NCBI GenBank assembly: GCA_934726455.1
Contig: CAKVDS010000016.1
Location: forward strand, 1 to 40,963
DNA: 40,963 nt
From: an uncultured Bacteroidales bacterium
Lineage (GTDB): Bacteria; Bacteroidota; Bacteroidia; Bacteroidales; UBA932
Direction: 5' to 3'
Shown: positions 17,112 to 25,043 of the stretch, piece by piece
Layout: every line of letters begins with the position of its first letter
How positions within the stretch are numbered: the stretch's first letter is position 1
The notes under the pieces: model-generated
What the model was told of the DNA's origin: nothing
Databases searched by the model: none
What the model saw: the letters and a program-made list of their open reading frames with translations, nothing else
Position numbers and translations under genes: made by a program

Positions 17112-17987
17112 TTATTGTTTTACCCATTTGGTTGTTCCCCTCAGAAGCATACCTCCCTGGAAAACATAATCTGTACTCATGAAGCCCATACCGTCTTCGG
17201 TGGTAAATACTCCAGGAGCGGTAGATGTCATGGTGACATTTCCGGATGTGCTGACATAATGACCGTTATCATAATTATACTCTATGAACGTGAACGGATC
17301 ATCTGTATCATACTCAGCACCCGGCTGCTGGCCACAAGGAATTGTAATGGTGCTCATGTCGTCAGAGACGATACCATAAACGGACCATTTCATTGACGGG
17401 CTGCTTGCTGCCAGAGGGCAGATGTAATCTATCCATACAAGGGAAACATCCTCTTCGTCCTTTGACAATGTCAAGGTCCACTCACAGGCTCCCTTGCCCT
17501 TATCTTCTGCCGTTGCCTTATAACTGCCCAAGATGGCACTAAGAGGGTGATCAAGGTCGTTGATGGTGACGGTGCATTCGCTGCTCGCACCAAGCTTGAG
17601 CCCTGTGGCGGAGACAAGTTTCACGGTAAATGAGAGGTCTCCGGTAAAAACACCCTCATGGTTCTTGATATTGACAACTATGGAACCGGTGCGGGACTCA
17701 CCGTCGAACACAAGCACAGCGGACTCGTCACTGAGTTCATAGTTGTCTCCAACTTTGGCCGTACCGTCCACCAGCTCATAAGAGATGTTCGTCTTGACCG
17801 GGTCAATAGAAGCGATGGTGAGCGGAAGCGTGACTGTGCCGGCATCTTCGTTAACAGACACAGCAGACTTGTCGAAAGCCACAAAGGAATCAGCCTCGTC
17901 GAAAGTCGGAAGCGGGTTGAGGTCACACCCTGCGAGGGCGGCCACAGCCACCGCTCCGGCTATATATTTCAGTATATTTTTCATCAT
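17112..17987 (-). CDS. Calx-beta domain lipoprotein (left arm)
   Basis: A 291-residue protein with a lipoprotein signal (AALAGC). Residues about 35-150 match the Calx-beta pattern (VSVNEDAGTVTLPLTIA, then ECTVTINDLDHP), and the second half (LGSYKATAEDKGKG onward) is a single beta-rich domain common in SusCD-linked lipoproteins. A strong Shine-Dalgarno (AAGGAGG) lies 5 bases before the ATG at 17987 and overlaps the susD stop region, which supports this start; an ATG one codon later is equally possible. Such a strong site is unusual in Bacteroidota, which rarely use one. The role is probably binding substrate at the cell surface for the SusCD complex. Confidence 0.8.
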   Translation of the reverse strand: MMKNILKYIAGAVAVAALAGCDLNPLPTFDEADSFVAFDKSAVSVNEDAGTVTLPLTIASIDPVKTNISYELVDGTAKVGDNYELSDESAVLVFDGESRTGSIVVNIKNHEGVFTGDLSFTVKLVSATGLKLGASSECTVTINDLDHPLSAILGSYKATAEDKGKGACEWTLTLSKDEEDVSLVWIDYICPLAASSPSMKWSVYGIVSDDMSTITIPCGQQPGAEYDTDDPFTFIEYNYDNGHYVSTSGNVTMTSTAPGVFTTEDGMGFMSTDYVFQGGMLLRGTTKWVKQ

Positions 17988-18001
17988 ATATTCCTCCTTA
18001 A

Positions 18002-19438
18002 TTAATTGGTATAACCAGGATTGTGGGTAAGGTTAGGGTTGACATCATACTCCCTCAGCGGGATAGGCATAGCCCAACGGTAATCTCCTGCCGGGATATC
18101 CTTGGCCTTAGGATCTCCCGTAAAGTCGCTGCGGGTCATGTCGCGCTTGGTCCTTGCGAGGTCGAACCAGAGGTGTCCTTCCCATGCGAGTTCCAAGCGG
18201 CGCTCTTCATAGACGCCTGTCCTTGTAGCAACCTGTGTTGCAGCGCCCCTGTTCTCAGCGATAGTTTTAAGATCATCCGCAGCTGTCACACCATCAATTG
18301 TAGCACCTTCAACCAACGCTTCGGCACGATTGAGATACATCTCGGAAAGTCTGAAGACGATAGTGTTGTTGACATCAGGAGTTCCAAGGCCCTTGCCGGC
18401 ATATTTGCCCGTCCATACGACATCATCCTTTGACTGGAAGAGAGCGCCGCGGACATCATCTGGCTCGTAAGAAGCATAGAGGTCGGCAGATGCGCCAGCA
18501 TCACCATAGCCGGTAGGGCTGGTCATAGGCATGATGCCGTCATGATAACCATCGTAAGAGTTGGACTTGATACCGTAGACCTCAAAGATGATCTCGCCTC
18601 CCTTAGGCACATCCTCGCGGTAGCAGGCTGCATTCTTCAAGTCATCGACAGTCCACATCGTATACTTCTTGCTGTTGATGACCTTGGTCGCGTAATTGGC
18701 GGCCTCCTGCCACTTGCCCATGTAGAGATATACCCTGCTGAGGAAGGCCTGGATTGCGTAGATTGACACGGCAGACTTGGCATCGGAGACACCGCTCCTG
18801 ACATAGGACGGGTCGATGATGGACTCGGCCTCAAGGAGGTCAGCCACGATCTGCGCATAAACCTTGGCCACGCTCTCACGGGCAGGTTTGGCATTCGCAT
18901 CGGTGTGGAGAACTACAGGAACGCCATCGTGTGAGGCATCAGCCGTGTAGTTGTAAGGCTGGGCATAGGTGCGCACGAGGTCGAAGTGAGCCAATGCGCG
19001 CAGGAAGAGCGCCTCTGCCTTGATGTTATTCTTGGCCTGATCGTCCCCCTCTACATTCTCAAGAGCATCTATAGCATTGTTGACTGAAGAAATAACATAG
19101 TAGCCATAGCCCCAAAGTCCATAGGTGCTGGACTCGGAAAAGTTGATGTTATATACATTGGTAAGACGGCCTGTGTCCCAGTCGGAACTAAAATATTTCT
19201 TTCCGTTGCCCGTCTTCATCTCGTTGTAGATGATAAAGTCGGCTCCGTACCAAGTAGAAGATGCAAGCGGGGAATATGCCCCGGCCACAGCCTTGTTGAC
19301 ACCGTCAAGAGTGGAGAGCGTAAGCTCGTTGCTCTGCTTGAGGATCGGCTCTTCGGTCAGGAAGTCCTGGCAGGAGTTAGCGCAGCAGAGCGCAAGCGCT
19401 GCGGATGCGATAGCTATATATTTGTTCATATTCGTCAT
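18002..19438 (-). CDS. SusD/RagB-family lipoprotein (left arm)
   Basis: A 478-residue protein with a lipobox-like signal (CANSC, C23) and the SusD/RagB layout: an N-terminal CQDFLTEEP stretch, TPR-like helices (about 100-250, KAEALFLRALAHFDLVRTYAQPY) and a C-terminal section with FRLSEMYLNRAEALVEG and RRLELAWEGHLWFDLARTK, both family hallmarks. SusD lipoproteins form the lid over their partner SusC and bind the nutrient at the surface. The ATG at 19438 lies 3 bases after the susC stop; a second ATG three codons on is also possible. Ligand cannot be told from sequence; RagAB-like members take peptides. Confidence 0.93.
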   Translation of the reverse strand: MTNMNKYIAIASAALALCCANSCQDFLTEEPILKQSNELTLSTLDGVNKAVAGAYSPLASSTWYGADFIIYNEMKTGNGKKYFSSDWDTGRLTNVYNINFSESSTYGLWGYGYYVISSVNNAIDALENVEGDDQAKNNIKAEALFLRALAHFDLVRTYAQPYNYTADASHDGVPVVLHTDANAKPARESVAKVYAQIVADLLEAESIIDPSYVRSGVSDAKSAVSIYAIQAFLSRVYLYMGKWQEAANYATKVINSKKYTMWTVDDLKNAACYREDVPKGGEIIFEVYGIKSNSYDGYHDGIMPMTSPTGYGDAGASADLYASYEPDDVRGALFQSKDDVVWTGKYAGKGLGTPDVNNTIVFRLSEMYLNRAEALVEGATIDGVTAADDLKTIAENRGAATQVATRTGVYEERRLELAWEGHLWFDLARTKRDMTRSDFTGDPKAKDIPAGDYRWAMPIPLREYDVNPNLTHNPGYTN

Positions 19439-19441
19439 GAT

Positions 19442-22423
19442 TTAGAATGATAACTCGATACCTCCGACGACAGACTTGGTGAGAGGATATGTACCGGCAG
19501 TAAGTCCGGTGATACCCTGCTCAGGATCCCAGAAGTTGATGTCGTTGAAGCAATAGAGGTTGAGACCGCTGACATAGAACTTGAGGCCCTTGACCTTGAG
19601 TTTCTTAAGAGCGCGCTCCTGAAGAGAGTAGGAGACGGTGATGTCCTTGACGCGCAGGTAACTTCCGTCTGCAAGCCAGCGGGTGCTGAGGATAGCGTCG
19701 TTGCTGACTGACTGTCCGGCAACCGGCTTAGGCTGCACCCCTGTGTCACCAGGCTTCTTCCAATAGTTGTTGGATGAAGCCATCTGGTTCATGGTCATCT
19801 GGGAACCGTCAGAGTTGAGGTAGCTCCACTCATTGACAAGGAAGACCTTGTTTCCGGCCTTGAACTCGAAGAACGCGCTGGCGGAGAATCCTTTCCATGC
19901 GAAGCTGGTGTTGAATCCGCCGATGAGCTTCGGCTCCGGTGAACCTGCATAGATCTTCTGAGCCTTGGAAGCATCATTGGTAAGAGTGCCTTTCTCAGTT
20001 CTGAAGAGGGCCTCACCGTTGCTCGGGTTGACTCCGTAGTAGTCAGTAAGATAATAAGTATACCTTGACTTGCCGACAACATAATGCATATATGACGCAG
20101 CTGCAATCTTCTCGTCGCCTGCAAGGTCAAGAATCTCGGTGCGGTTGTATGCGAGATTGAGTCCTGCTGTCCAAAGCATATCGCTGGTAGCGACGATGTC
20201 GCCGTCAATCTGGAACTCGATACCGTCGTTTTTCATCGCACCGGCGTTCATGAAGTTGGTGCTGAAACCGGTAGTCTGAGGCACCCTCTTGTCAAGGAGC
20301 ATGTCAGTGGTCTTACGGCTGTAGACATCCACACTACCTCTGAGCCTGTTGAAGAAGCCGAAGTCCACACCGACGTTCCAGGTGCCGTTCTTCTCCCATG
20401 AGAGATAAGGGTTTGAAGGCTGGGACGGAAGCATTCCGACTACTCCGTTGTAGGTTGAAGATGCATAGACGCCATAAGCCTTGTAGGCGTCGATACCGTT
20501 GTTACCGTTGACACCGTAGCTTGCACGGATCTTGAGAAGGTCGAGCCAATTGTACTGCATCCATTTCTCACGGGTCATATTCCATGACGCTGAAGCGGAC
20601 CAGAAGAAGCCCCACTTGTTCTGCGCTCCGAAGAGAGAACTTCCGTCCTCACGGGCTGTAAGCTGGGCAAAGTACTTGTTGTCGTAGTTGTAGTCGAGGA
20701 TTCCGAAGAATGAGAGGAGTGTCTCACGGGTGAATCCCTGTTCAGTCTCAGTATTTGCCTGATTGGCTGTGTTGACATACGGAATCTGCGGGTCAACGCC
20801 AGGGGCGTATGTAAAGATGTATTCGTAATTGTACCTGTTGGCCTCCTGTCCGAGAAGCGCTCTCACGGAGTGGTAGCCCTCGAATATGTTGGTATAGTTG
20901 AGGGTATTGGAGGTCGTGAGGTTCTGGAACTGGCTGTTTACGGTCTGGAGGGTTCCGGTGCCGCCCTGCTTAGGATGAGACTTCGGAGACCAGTACCTTC
21001 TGTCCTGGGTGAATGCGACCTCGGCGGAGTTCTTGGTCTCGGCTACGAGGTTCTTGGTGAGTTCCCAACGGAGGAAAGCGGTGCCGTTGAAGCGGTATGA
21101 CTTGGACCACTGGTCATCGTATGCCGCTGTGGCACGAGGGTTCTGGTTGGAGTTGGACGGGATGTTGGTGTTGAAATCCCCGTTCTCGTCGTACTTCGGA
21201 GTCCAAGGCAGGAGAGTAAGACCCGCCCATGCAGGGTTCGCGTAGTACAGGCTCTCCATCGGGACATCGTTCTGCTCGGTGTATGCCGCGTTCACACGCA
21301 CACCGGTCTCGAGGTTGCTGAGGAGTTTGTAGTCAGCGTTGATACGGGCCTGGAACTTGGAGTAGTCGATGCCGTAGAAGACACCGTCGTTCTTGTGGTA
21401 TGATACTGAAGAGAAGTACTTTGCCTTGTTGGTACCGCCACGGGCGCTGATCTCGTACTCCTGAAGCACACCCGGACGGGTGAAGTGCTCCATCCAGTTG
21501 GTCTGCTCCTTGGAAAGCAGGGAGAGAGGACGGTAGTAGGTGCCGGTAGGGTCGTCAGGATCCATTCCTGCATTGTAGATGGCATCCCTCTGGTATGCGA
21601 GGAGCTCGCTCGGAGTCATCATGCGGAAGCCGCTGTCGCTCTGGAGCCATGACACACCGTACTTCGCACGGGCGTCGAACTGGGCCTGTCCTTCCTTGCC
21701 GCTCTTGGTGGTGACGAGGATGACGCCGTTGGCCGCACGTGAACCGTAGACGGCTGCTGCGGCAGCATCCTTGAGGACGGTGATGGACTCGATATCGTTA
21801 GGGTTGATGGTGGCGATGGAGTTGGACTGGTTGGTCATCTCTGATGTGCCTGCGGAAATGATAGGAATACCGTCCACAACCCAAAGCGGAGCGTTGCTCG
21901 CGTTGATTGAAGAGGTACCGCGCACGCGGATCTGCGATGCTGCGCCCGGCTGACCGCTGTTGGCAGAAATCTGCACACCGGCGAGTTTTCCTGAGAGCAT
22001 CTTGTCCACTGATGACACTGGAGCCTCGGCGAGGCCCTGCCCCTTGACGGCGGATACTGATCCTGTCACGGCCTCACGCTTCGCCGTACCGTAGGCGACG
22101 ACAATCGTCTCGTCCAGAAGCTGGGAGTCCGGATTGAGGGCGATGTCAAGGTTCTGCCTTCCGTTCACGCTGACCTCCGCCAGGACATATCCCATGCAGC
22201 TGACGGTAAGTGTTGCGTTTGAAGGCACGGAAATGCTGTATGCCCCGAAGCTGTCGGTGAGGGTGTAGTTGCTGGTGCTGCCCTTGAGCTGCACCGCCGC
22301 GCCTATCACCGGATCACCGTTGGAGGCATCTGTGACAGTACCGGACACTTTCACGCTCTGGGCGGAAAGGGATACTGTCAGAAGCGCTAAAATCGCGCTG
22401 AAAAACAGTTTCGCTTTTTTCAT
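19442..22423 (-). CDS. SusC/RagA-family TonB-dependent transporter (left arm, predicted ON)
   Basis: A 993-residue outer membrane transporter. The ATG at 22423 gives a signal peptide (MKKAKLFFSAILALLTVSLSAQ); a TTG two codons upstream is less likely. A CarboxypepD_reg-like domain (about 25-100) leads to the TonB-box region (LDETIVVAYG), the plug (VRGTSSINASNAPLWVVDG, SRAANGVILVTTK) and the barrel, ending in GGIELSF. It imports ligands captured by its SusD with energy from TonB. The first 23 bases of the gene lie inside the 119 bp inverted repeat and equal those of the right-arm susC; beyond that the genes diverge sharply. A consensus promoter inside the invertible segment points at this gene. 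Confidence 0.95.
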   Translation of the reverse strand: MKKAKLFFSAILALLTVSLSAQSVKVSGTVTDASNGDPVIGAAVQLKGSTSNYTLTDSFGAYSISVPSNATLTVSCMGYVLAEVSVNGRQNLDIALNPDSQLLDETIVVAYGTAKREAVTGSVSAVKGQGLAEAPVSSVDKMLSGKLAGVQISANSGQPGAASQIRVRGTSSINASNAPLWVVDGIPIISAGTSEMTNQSNSIATINPNDIESITVLKDAAAAAVYGSRAANGVILVTTKSGKEGQAQFDARAKYGVSWLQSDSGFRMMTPSELLAYQRDAIYNAGMDPDDPTGTYYRPLSLLSKEQTNWMEHFTRPGVLQEYEISARGGTNKAKYFSSVSYHKNDGVFYGIDYSKFQARINADYKLLSNLETGVRVNAAYTEQNDVPMESLYYANPAWAGLTLLPWTPKYDENGDFNTNIPSNSNQNPRATAAYDDQWSKSYRFNGTAFLRWELTKNLVAETKNSAEVAFTQDRRYWSPKSHPKQGGTGTLQTVNSQFQNLTTSNTLNYTNIFEGYHSVRALLGQEANRYNYEYIFTYAPGVDPQIPYVNTANQANTETEQGFTRETLLSFFGILDYNYDNKYFAQLTAREDGSSLFGAQNKWGFFWSASASWNMTREKWMQYNWLDLLKIRASYGVNGNNGIDAYKAYGVYASSTYNGVVGMLPSQPSNPYLSWEKNGTWNVGVDFGFFNRLRGSVDVYSRKTTDMLLDKRVPQTTGFSTNFMNAGAMKNDGIEFQIDGDIVATSDMLWTAGLNLAYNRTEILDLAGDEKIAAASYMHYVVGKSRYTYYLTDYYGVNPSNGEALFRTEKGTLTNDASKAQKIYAGSPEPKLIGGFNTSFAWKGFSASAFFEFKAGNKVFLVNEWSYLNSDGSQMTMNQMASSNNYWKKPGDTGVQPKPVAGQSVSNDAILSTRWLADGSYLRVKDITVSYSLQERALKKLKVKGLKFYVSGLNLYCFNDINFWDPEQGITGLTAGTYPLTKSVVGGIELSF

Positions 22424-22519
22424 AAGCAAATACTTTAATTAAACAAACGTTATACTAACCACTAAAATTCTCTTGTCTGCGGCTTCCCTGCGGCCCCGGC
22501 TACATTAAAGGGGCGTTTT
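22401..22519. repeat. left inverted repeat of the invertible segment (119 bp)
   Basis: Read on the minus strand, this stretch matches 24925-25043 over 119 bases with one difference (22489 against 24955) and no gaps. It holds the 5' leader and first 23 coding bases of the left susC. Outside it, identity ends at once. A short dyad GTTA-GTA-TAAC lies within it and is one candidate for the crossover core. Confidence 0.92.
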
Positions 22520-22537
22520 GGAAAGCGAAATTCGATG

Positions 22538-22568
22538 CAAAATTATCAGAATATTTCAGATAAGCAAA
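22538..22568 (-). promoter_or_regulatory. outward promoter of the invertible segment, reading into the left susC
   Basis: On the minus strand, TTTG (22565-22568) is followed after exactly 19 bases by TAATTTTG (22538-22545), a full match to the Bacteroides -33/-7 consensus. Transcription would begin near 22531, inside the unique segment and 12 or so bases before the left repeat, and run through a leader of about 108 bases into susC at 22423. No equivalent is found between the recombinase gene and the right repeat. Confidence 0.8.
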
Positions 22569-22570
22569 TC

Positions 22571-22885
22571 CGCTAACGCCTGATTCATAGGCGGTTGACA
22601 ACACTGATTGTTATCATTTCGGCTGTTTTTGCTTACAAATTCTTATAAAATAGCCCGAATTTCTTCCTAAATGAAAGCATTTTTTGGCAGATTTCCAAAA
22701 ATTCGCTCAAAAAGAAAATTTGAAATATTTTTAAGAATCATTGTCCTGCCGGGGGGCAATCTTTCGGTGACCACAATCCGCCCTCTTGATTTCCGGTTTT
22801 TCGAACTGGACTTTTCTTCAATTCTACGTTTGGATTTCATTCTCACTTCCCGGTTTGGCGCGTTTTTGCTTCCCAGTTTGGCTGT
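22571..22885. other. AT-rich non-coding stretch inside the invertible segment
   Basis: About 300 bases with no credible gene and markedly lower GC than the surroundings. A 14-base direct repeat with one mismatch occurs at 22846-22859 and 22869-22882 (CTTCCCGGTTTGGC and CTTCCCAGTTTGGC). No RNA gene is recognised. Confidence 0.5.
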
Positions 22886-22914
22886 ATTCCAAAATTTACG
22901 CTAATTTTTGGAAT
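22886..22914. repeat. palindromic repeat, copy 1, upstream of the ATPase gene
   Basis: A 29-base unit that begins ATTCCAAAA and ends TTTTGGAAT, nearly palindromic (13-base arms around CGC, one mismatch). An identical copy follows at 22918-22946 after three bases. Confidence 0.85.
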
Positions 22915-22917
22915 ACC

Positions 22918-22946
22918 ATTCCAAAATTTACGCTAATTTTTGGAAT
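22918..22946. repeat. palindromic repeat, copy 2, overlapping the ATPase promoter
   Basis: Identical to 22886-22914. It covers the TTTG -33 element at 22939-22942, so a protein bound here would compete with RNA polymerase. This position suggests an operator for the ATPase gene. Confidence 0.85.
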
Positions 22947-22969
22947 TGCATTAAATCGGATTATCTTTG
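22939..22969 (+). promoter_or_regulatory. promoter of the ATPase gene
   Basis: TTTG (22939-22942), 19 bases, then TATCTTTG (22962-22969): a full consensus Bacteroides promoter. The -7 box ends 9 bases before the ATG at 22979, so the leader is very short. The -33 element lies in palindromic repeat copy 2. Confidence 0.8.
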
Positions 22970-22978
22970 CAACTGATT

Positions 22979-24229
22979 ATGGCAAAAGCTAGACAAATAG
23001 TTGCTGAACTTGACCGCCTCAAAGGCACCAAGGCAGGCCGCATATTGGTTCTGACAGGGGCCCGTCAGGTCGGCAAGACATCTATTGTAAAAGAAAAACT
23101 GCGGGAATACAAATATATTTCCATAGAAGACCCCGTCCTGCGAGGCAGTTACGCTTCTATGACAGCTGAACAGTGGCATTCTCTATATCCGCAGGCTGCG
23201 CTTGACGAAGTGCAGAAAGAGCCAGTTCTTGTGGAGAGCATAAAGTCTGTCTACGATCAATATGATGATGTGAGGTACGTCTTGCTCGGCTCAAGCCAAC
23301 TTCTTCTCCTTAACAAAGTCAGAGAGAGTCTGGCCGGAAGATGCAGTATCATCGACATGTACCCCCTGACTCTGCCGGAGCTTAGGACTAAAGGATGGGA
23401 TGACACCGTCGTTCCAAGTTTATGGCAGAGGTTTCTTTCCGGTGATACAAATCCAATTCTGCCGCCATCATTTCTTTTGGCGCCAAACTATGCGGATAAG
23501 ACGGGTGCTTGGGATCATCTGCAGAAATACGGCGGATACCCGGCTCTGGTTGACGAGTCTCTCTCGGAGGAAGACAGATTTCTGTGGCTTGGCAATTATG
23601 TGAGAACCTATCTCGAAAGAGATATCCGCGACCTTGCCTCTTTTAGGGATCTGGAGCCTTTCGTCAAACTTCAGCGGGAAGCGGCCGCGTTCTCCGGGCA
23701 GATCATCAATGCCTCTTCCATGGCGAACAATTTGAAGCTAAGTTCAAAGACAGCCCAGAAGTTCATCTCCTATCTGGAAATCAGCTATCAGGTCATCGTC
23801 CTTCCCTCTTGGAGCCGAAATCTTGAGAAAAGGCTCTCAAAGGCGCCCAAAATACATTTTCTGGATTTCGGAGTGCAGCAAGCCGTGCTGAACAAAAGAG
23901 GAGGCATGACCGGACATGAATTTGAGAGTCTCATAGTATCAGAACTTTACAAACAGGCCAAGAACATTCTGTCACCTGCATCTTTTTATCATCTGCGCAC
24001 CTTAGATGGCCGGGAGGTCGATCTGCTGGTTGAGTTGCCGGACGGCTATTATGGATTTGAAATAAAGATGAGCAACAATGTTACAGATACCGACGGACGC
24101 CATCTGAAGAATCTGTCAGACTTCCTTGACAAGCCACTCAAGGGGGCATTTGTCCTGTCCAACGATCCACAGACAAAATCTCTCTCGGGTGGGGTTACAG
24201 CCATCAGCGCCCCGATGTTTCTGGCGTGA
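22979..24229 (+). CDS. AAA+ ATPase with DUF4143 / nuclease-like C-terminal domain
   Basis: A 416-residue protein inside the invertible segment. I chose the ATG at 22979 (MAKARQIVAEL) since the promoter's -7 box ends just before it; an upstream TTG would overlap that box. The N-terminal ATPase has Walker A GARQVGKTS (K33) and Walker B-like ALDEVQ (D76/E77), then a sensor-like LLGSSQLLLL. The C-terminal DUF4143 half (about 195-416) contains GREVDLLVE and GFEIK (D348, E361, K363), the spacing of a PD-(D/E)XK nuclease core. These proteins are common, often multicopy, in Bacteroidota and their function is unsettled. It runs toward the recombinase gene and ends 27 bases from it. Confidence 0.9.
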   Translation: MAKARQIVAELDRLKGTKAGRILVLTGARQVGKTSIVKEKLREYKYISIEDPVLRGSYASMTAEQWHSLYPQAALDEVQKEPVLVESIKSVYDQYDDVRYVLLGSSQLLLLNKVRESLAGRCSIIDMYPLTLPELRTKGWDDTVVPSLWQRFLSGDTNPILPPSFLLAPNYADKTGAWDHLQKYGGYPALVDESLSEEDRFLWLGNYVRTYLERDIRDLASFRDLEPFVKLQREAAAFSGQIINASSMANNLKLSSKTAQKFISYLEISYQVIVLPSWSRNLEKRLSKAPKIHFLDFGVQQAVLNKRGGMTGHEFESLIVSELYKQAKNILSPASFYHLRTLDGREVDLLVELPDGYYGFEIKMSNNVTDTDGRHLKNLSDFLDKPLKGAFVLSNDPQTKSLSGGVTAISAPMFLA

Positions 24230-24233
24230 TTTT

Positions 24234-24247
24234 CCACAAATTTGTGG
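24234..24247. repeat. perfect 14-base palindrome between convergent genes
   Basis: CCACAAATTTGTGG is its own reverse complement, with no loop, in the 27 bases between the ATPase and recombinase stop codons. It lacks the loop and T run of a terminator and may be a binding site or chance. Confidence 0.5.
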
Positions 24248-24256
24248 TCCACAAGT

Positions 24257-24886
24257 TTATGGAATCGTCTCCGCTTCTCCTTGGCTTTCGGCATCGGCTC
24301 CGGATAGGCAGCGGGAGAGGGTGTTGCGGTGAATCCCGTAGAGCCGAGCCACGGCGGCTCTGGACATTCCTCCATCCAGCATACCACGTATTTTCTCCAG
24401 CTCGGAGAGTACCTTGGAGACCTTGCGGCTACGGCCTTCGGGTCTGCCGAGTTTTATGCCTGAGGCTTTTTTGGCGGCGAGGGCTTCTTTTGTGCGTTGT
24501 GATATAAGGTTCCTCTCTATCTCGGCGGCCAGCCCGAAGGCGAAGGCTATAATCTTGGAGTTGAGGCTGTCGGAGAGTTCGAAGTTGTCTTTTATTGAGC
24601 GTATCACGATGCCTTTCTGGGAGCAGGTGTTGAGGATTGACATGATCATCAGCAGGTTGCGCCCGAGCCGGGAGAGTTCCGTGCATACTATCGTGTCCCC
24701 GTTCTCCATTTTCCGGATAGCCCGGCCGAGGCTGCGTTTTTCCCATGCCACGGTCCCGGACACGGATTCGGTCACCCAATTGTCAATCTTCATCCCCCGC
24801 GATGCGCACCAGCGGGTGATTTCATATTTCTGGCTTTCGTGGGTCTGGAGCTGCGTCGAGACCCGGATGTAGGCAAATACTTTCAT
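24257..24886 (-). CDS. serine recombinase, small DNA invertase/resolvase type
   Basis: A 209-residue recombinase of the resolvase/invertase family. The catalytic serine is S10 in AYIRVS, preceded by R8; R73 and R76 in LSRLGR and the E124/R125 region (AEIERNLISQRT) complete the active-site pattern. A long helix leads to a C-terminal DNA-binding helix-turn-helix (about 172-195, GMSRAAVARLYGIHRNTL). Length and order are those of Hin/Gin and of the Bacteroides invertase Mpi. Its start lies 38 bases from the right inverted repeat, inside the segment it is predicted to invert. I see no consensus promoter for it, so expression may be low or come from readthrough. Confidence 0.92.
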   Translation of the reverse strand: MKVFAYIRVSTQLQTHESQKYEITRWCASRGMKIDNWVTESVSGTVAWEKRSLGRAIRKMENGDTIVCTELSRLGRNLLMIMSILNTCSQKGIVIRSIKDNFELSDSLNSKIIAFAFGLAAEIERNLISQRTKEALAAKKASGIKLGRPEGRSRKVSKVLSELEKIRGMLDGGMSRAAVARLYGIHRNTLSRCLSGADAESQGEAETIP

Positions 24887-24924
24887 ATCGGTGGTTTTAA
24901 AGCTGTGCTGGGGGAGTGCCGCAA

Positions 24925-25043
24925 AAAACGCCCCTTTAATGTAGCCGGGGCCGCGGGGAAGCCGCAGACAAGAGAATTTTAGTGGTTAGTATAACGTTTG
25001 TTTAATTAAAGTATTTGCTTATGAAAAAAGCGAAACTGTTTTT
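24925..25043. repeat. right inverted repeat of the invertible segment (119 bp)
   Basis: Partner of 22401-22519 in inverse orientation, 118 of 119 bases the same by my alignment. It contains a GC-rich stretch (24944-24962), the leader and the first 23 coding bases of the right susC. No full promoter consensus lies within it: AACGTTTG at 24993-25000 lacks the first T and a -33 partner. Confidence 0.92.

Larger units (their letters stand above)
22401..25043. other. predicted invertible promoter segment (inverton)
   Basis: Two 119 bp inverted repeats bracket 2,405 bases of unique DNA (22520-24924). The segment carries an outward promoter on its left side only, a serine recombinase gene and an ATPase gene. 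Divergent susC genes begin within the repeats, so inversion would exchange which susC receives the promoter while keeping both leaders and start codons intact. Similar promoter inversion by serine or tyrosine recombinases controls capsule and SusC/SusD genes in Bacteroides. That inversion occurs here is inferred, not observed. Confidence 0.8.

Noticed and set aside
24234..24247. The 14-base palindrome as a bidirectional terminator
   Set aside because: No loop and no T run on either side; it is kept only as a palindrome.
24993..25000. AACGTTTG inside the inverted repeat as a susC promoter
   Set aside because: It lacks the first T of TAnnTTTG and has no TTTG at 19-21 bases upstream. If it were active both susC genes would always be on; only RNA mapping could revive it.
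22401..25043. The recombinase, ATPase and inverted repeats as a transposon or insertion sequence
   Set aside because: The repeats contain the leader and start codons of two susC genes, no target-site duplication is seen outside them, and the recombinase is a small invertase/resolvase type without a transposase domain.
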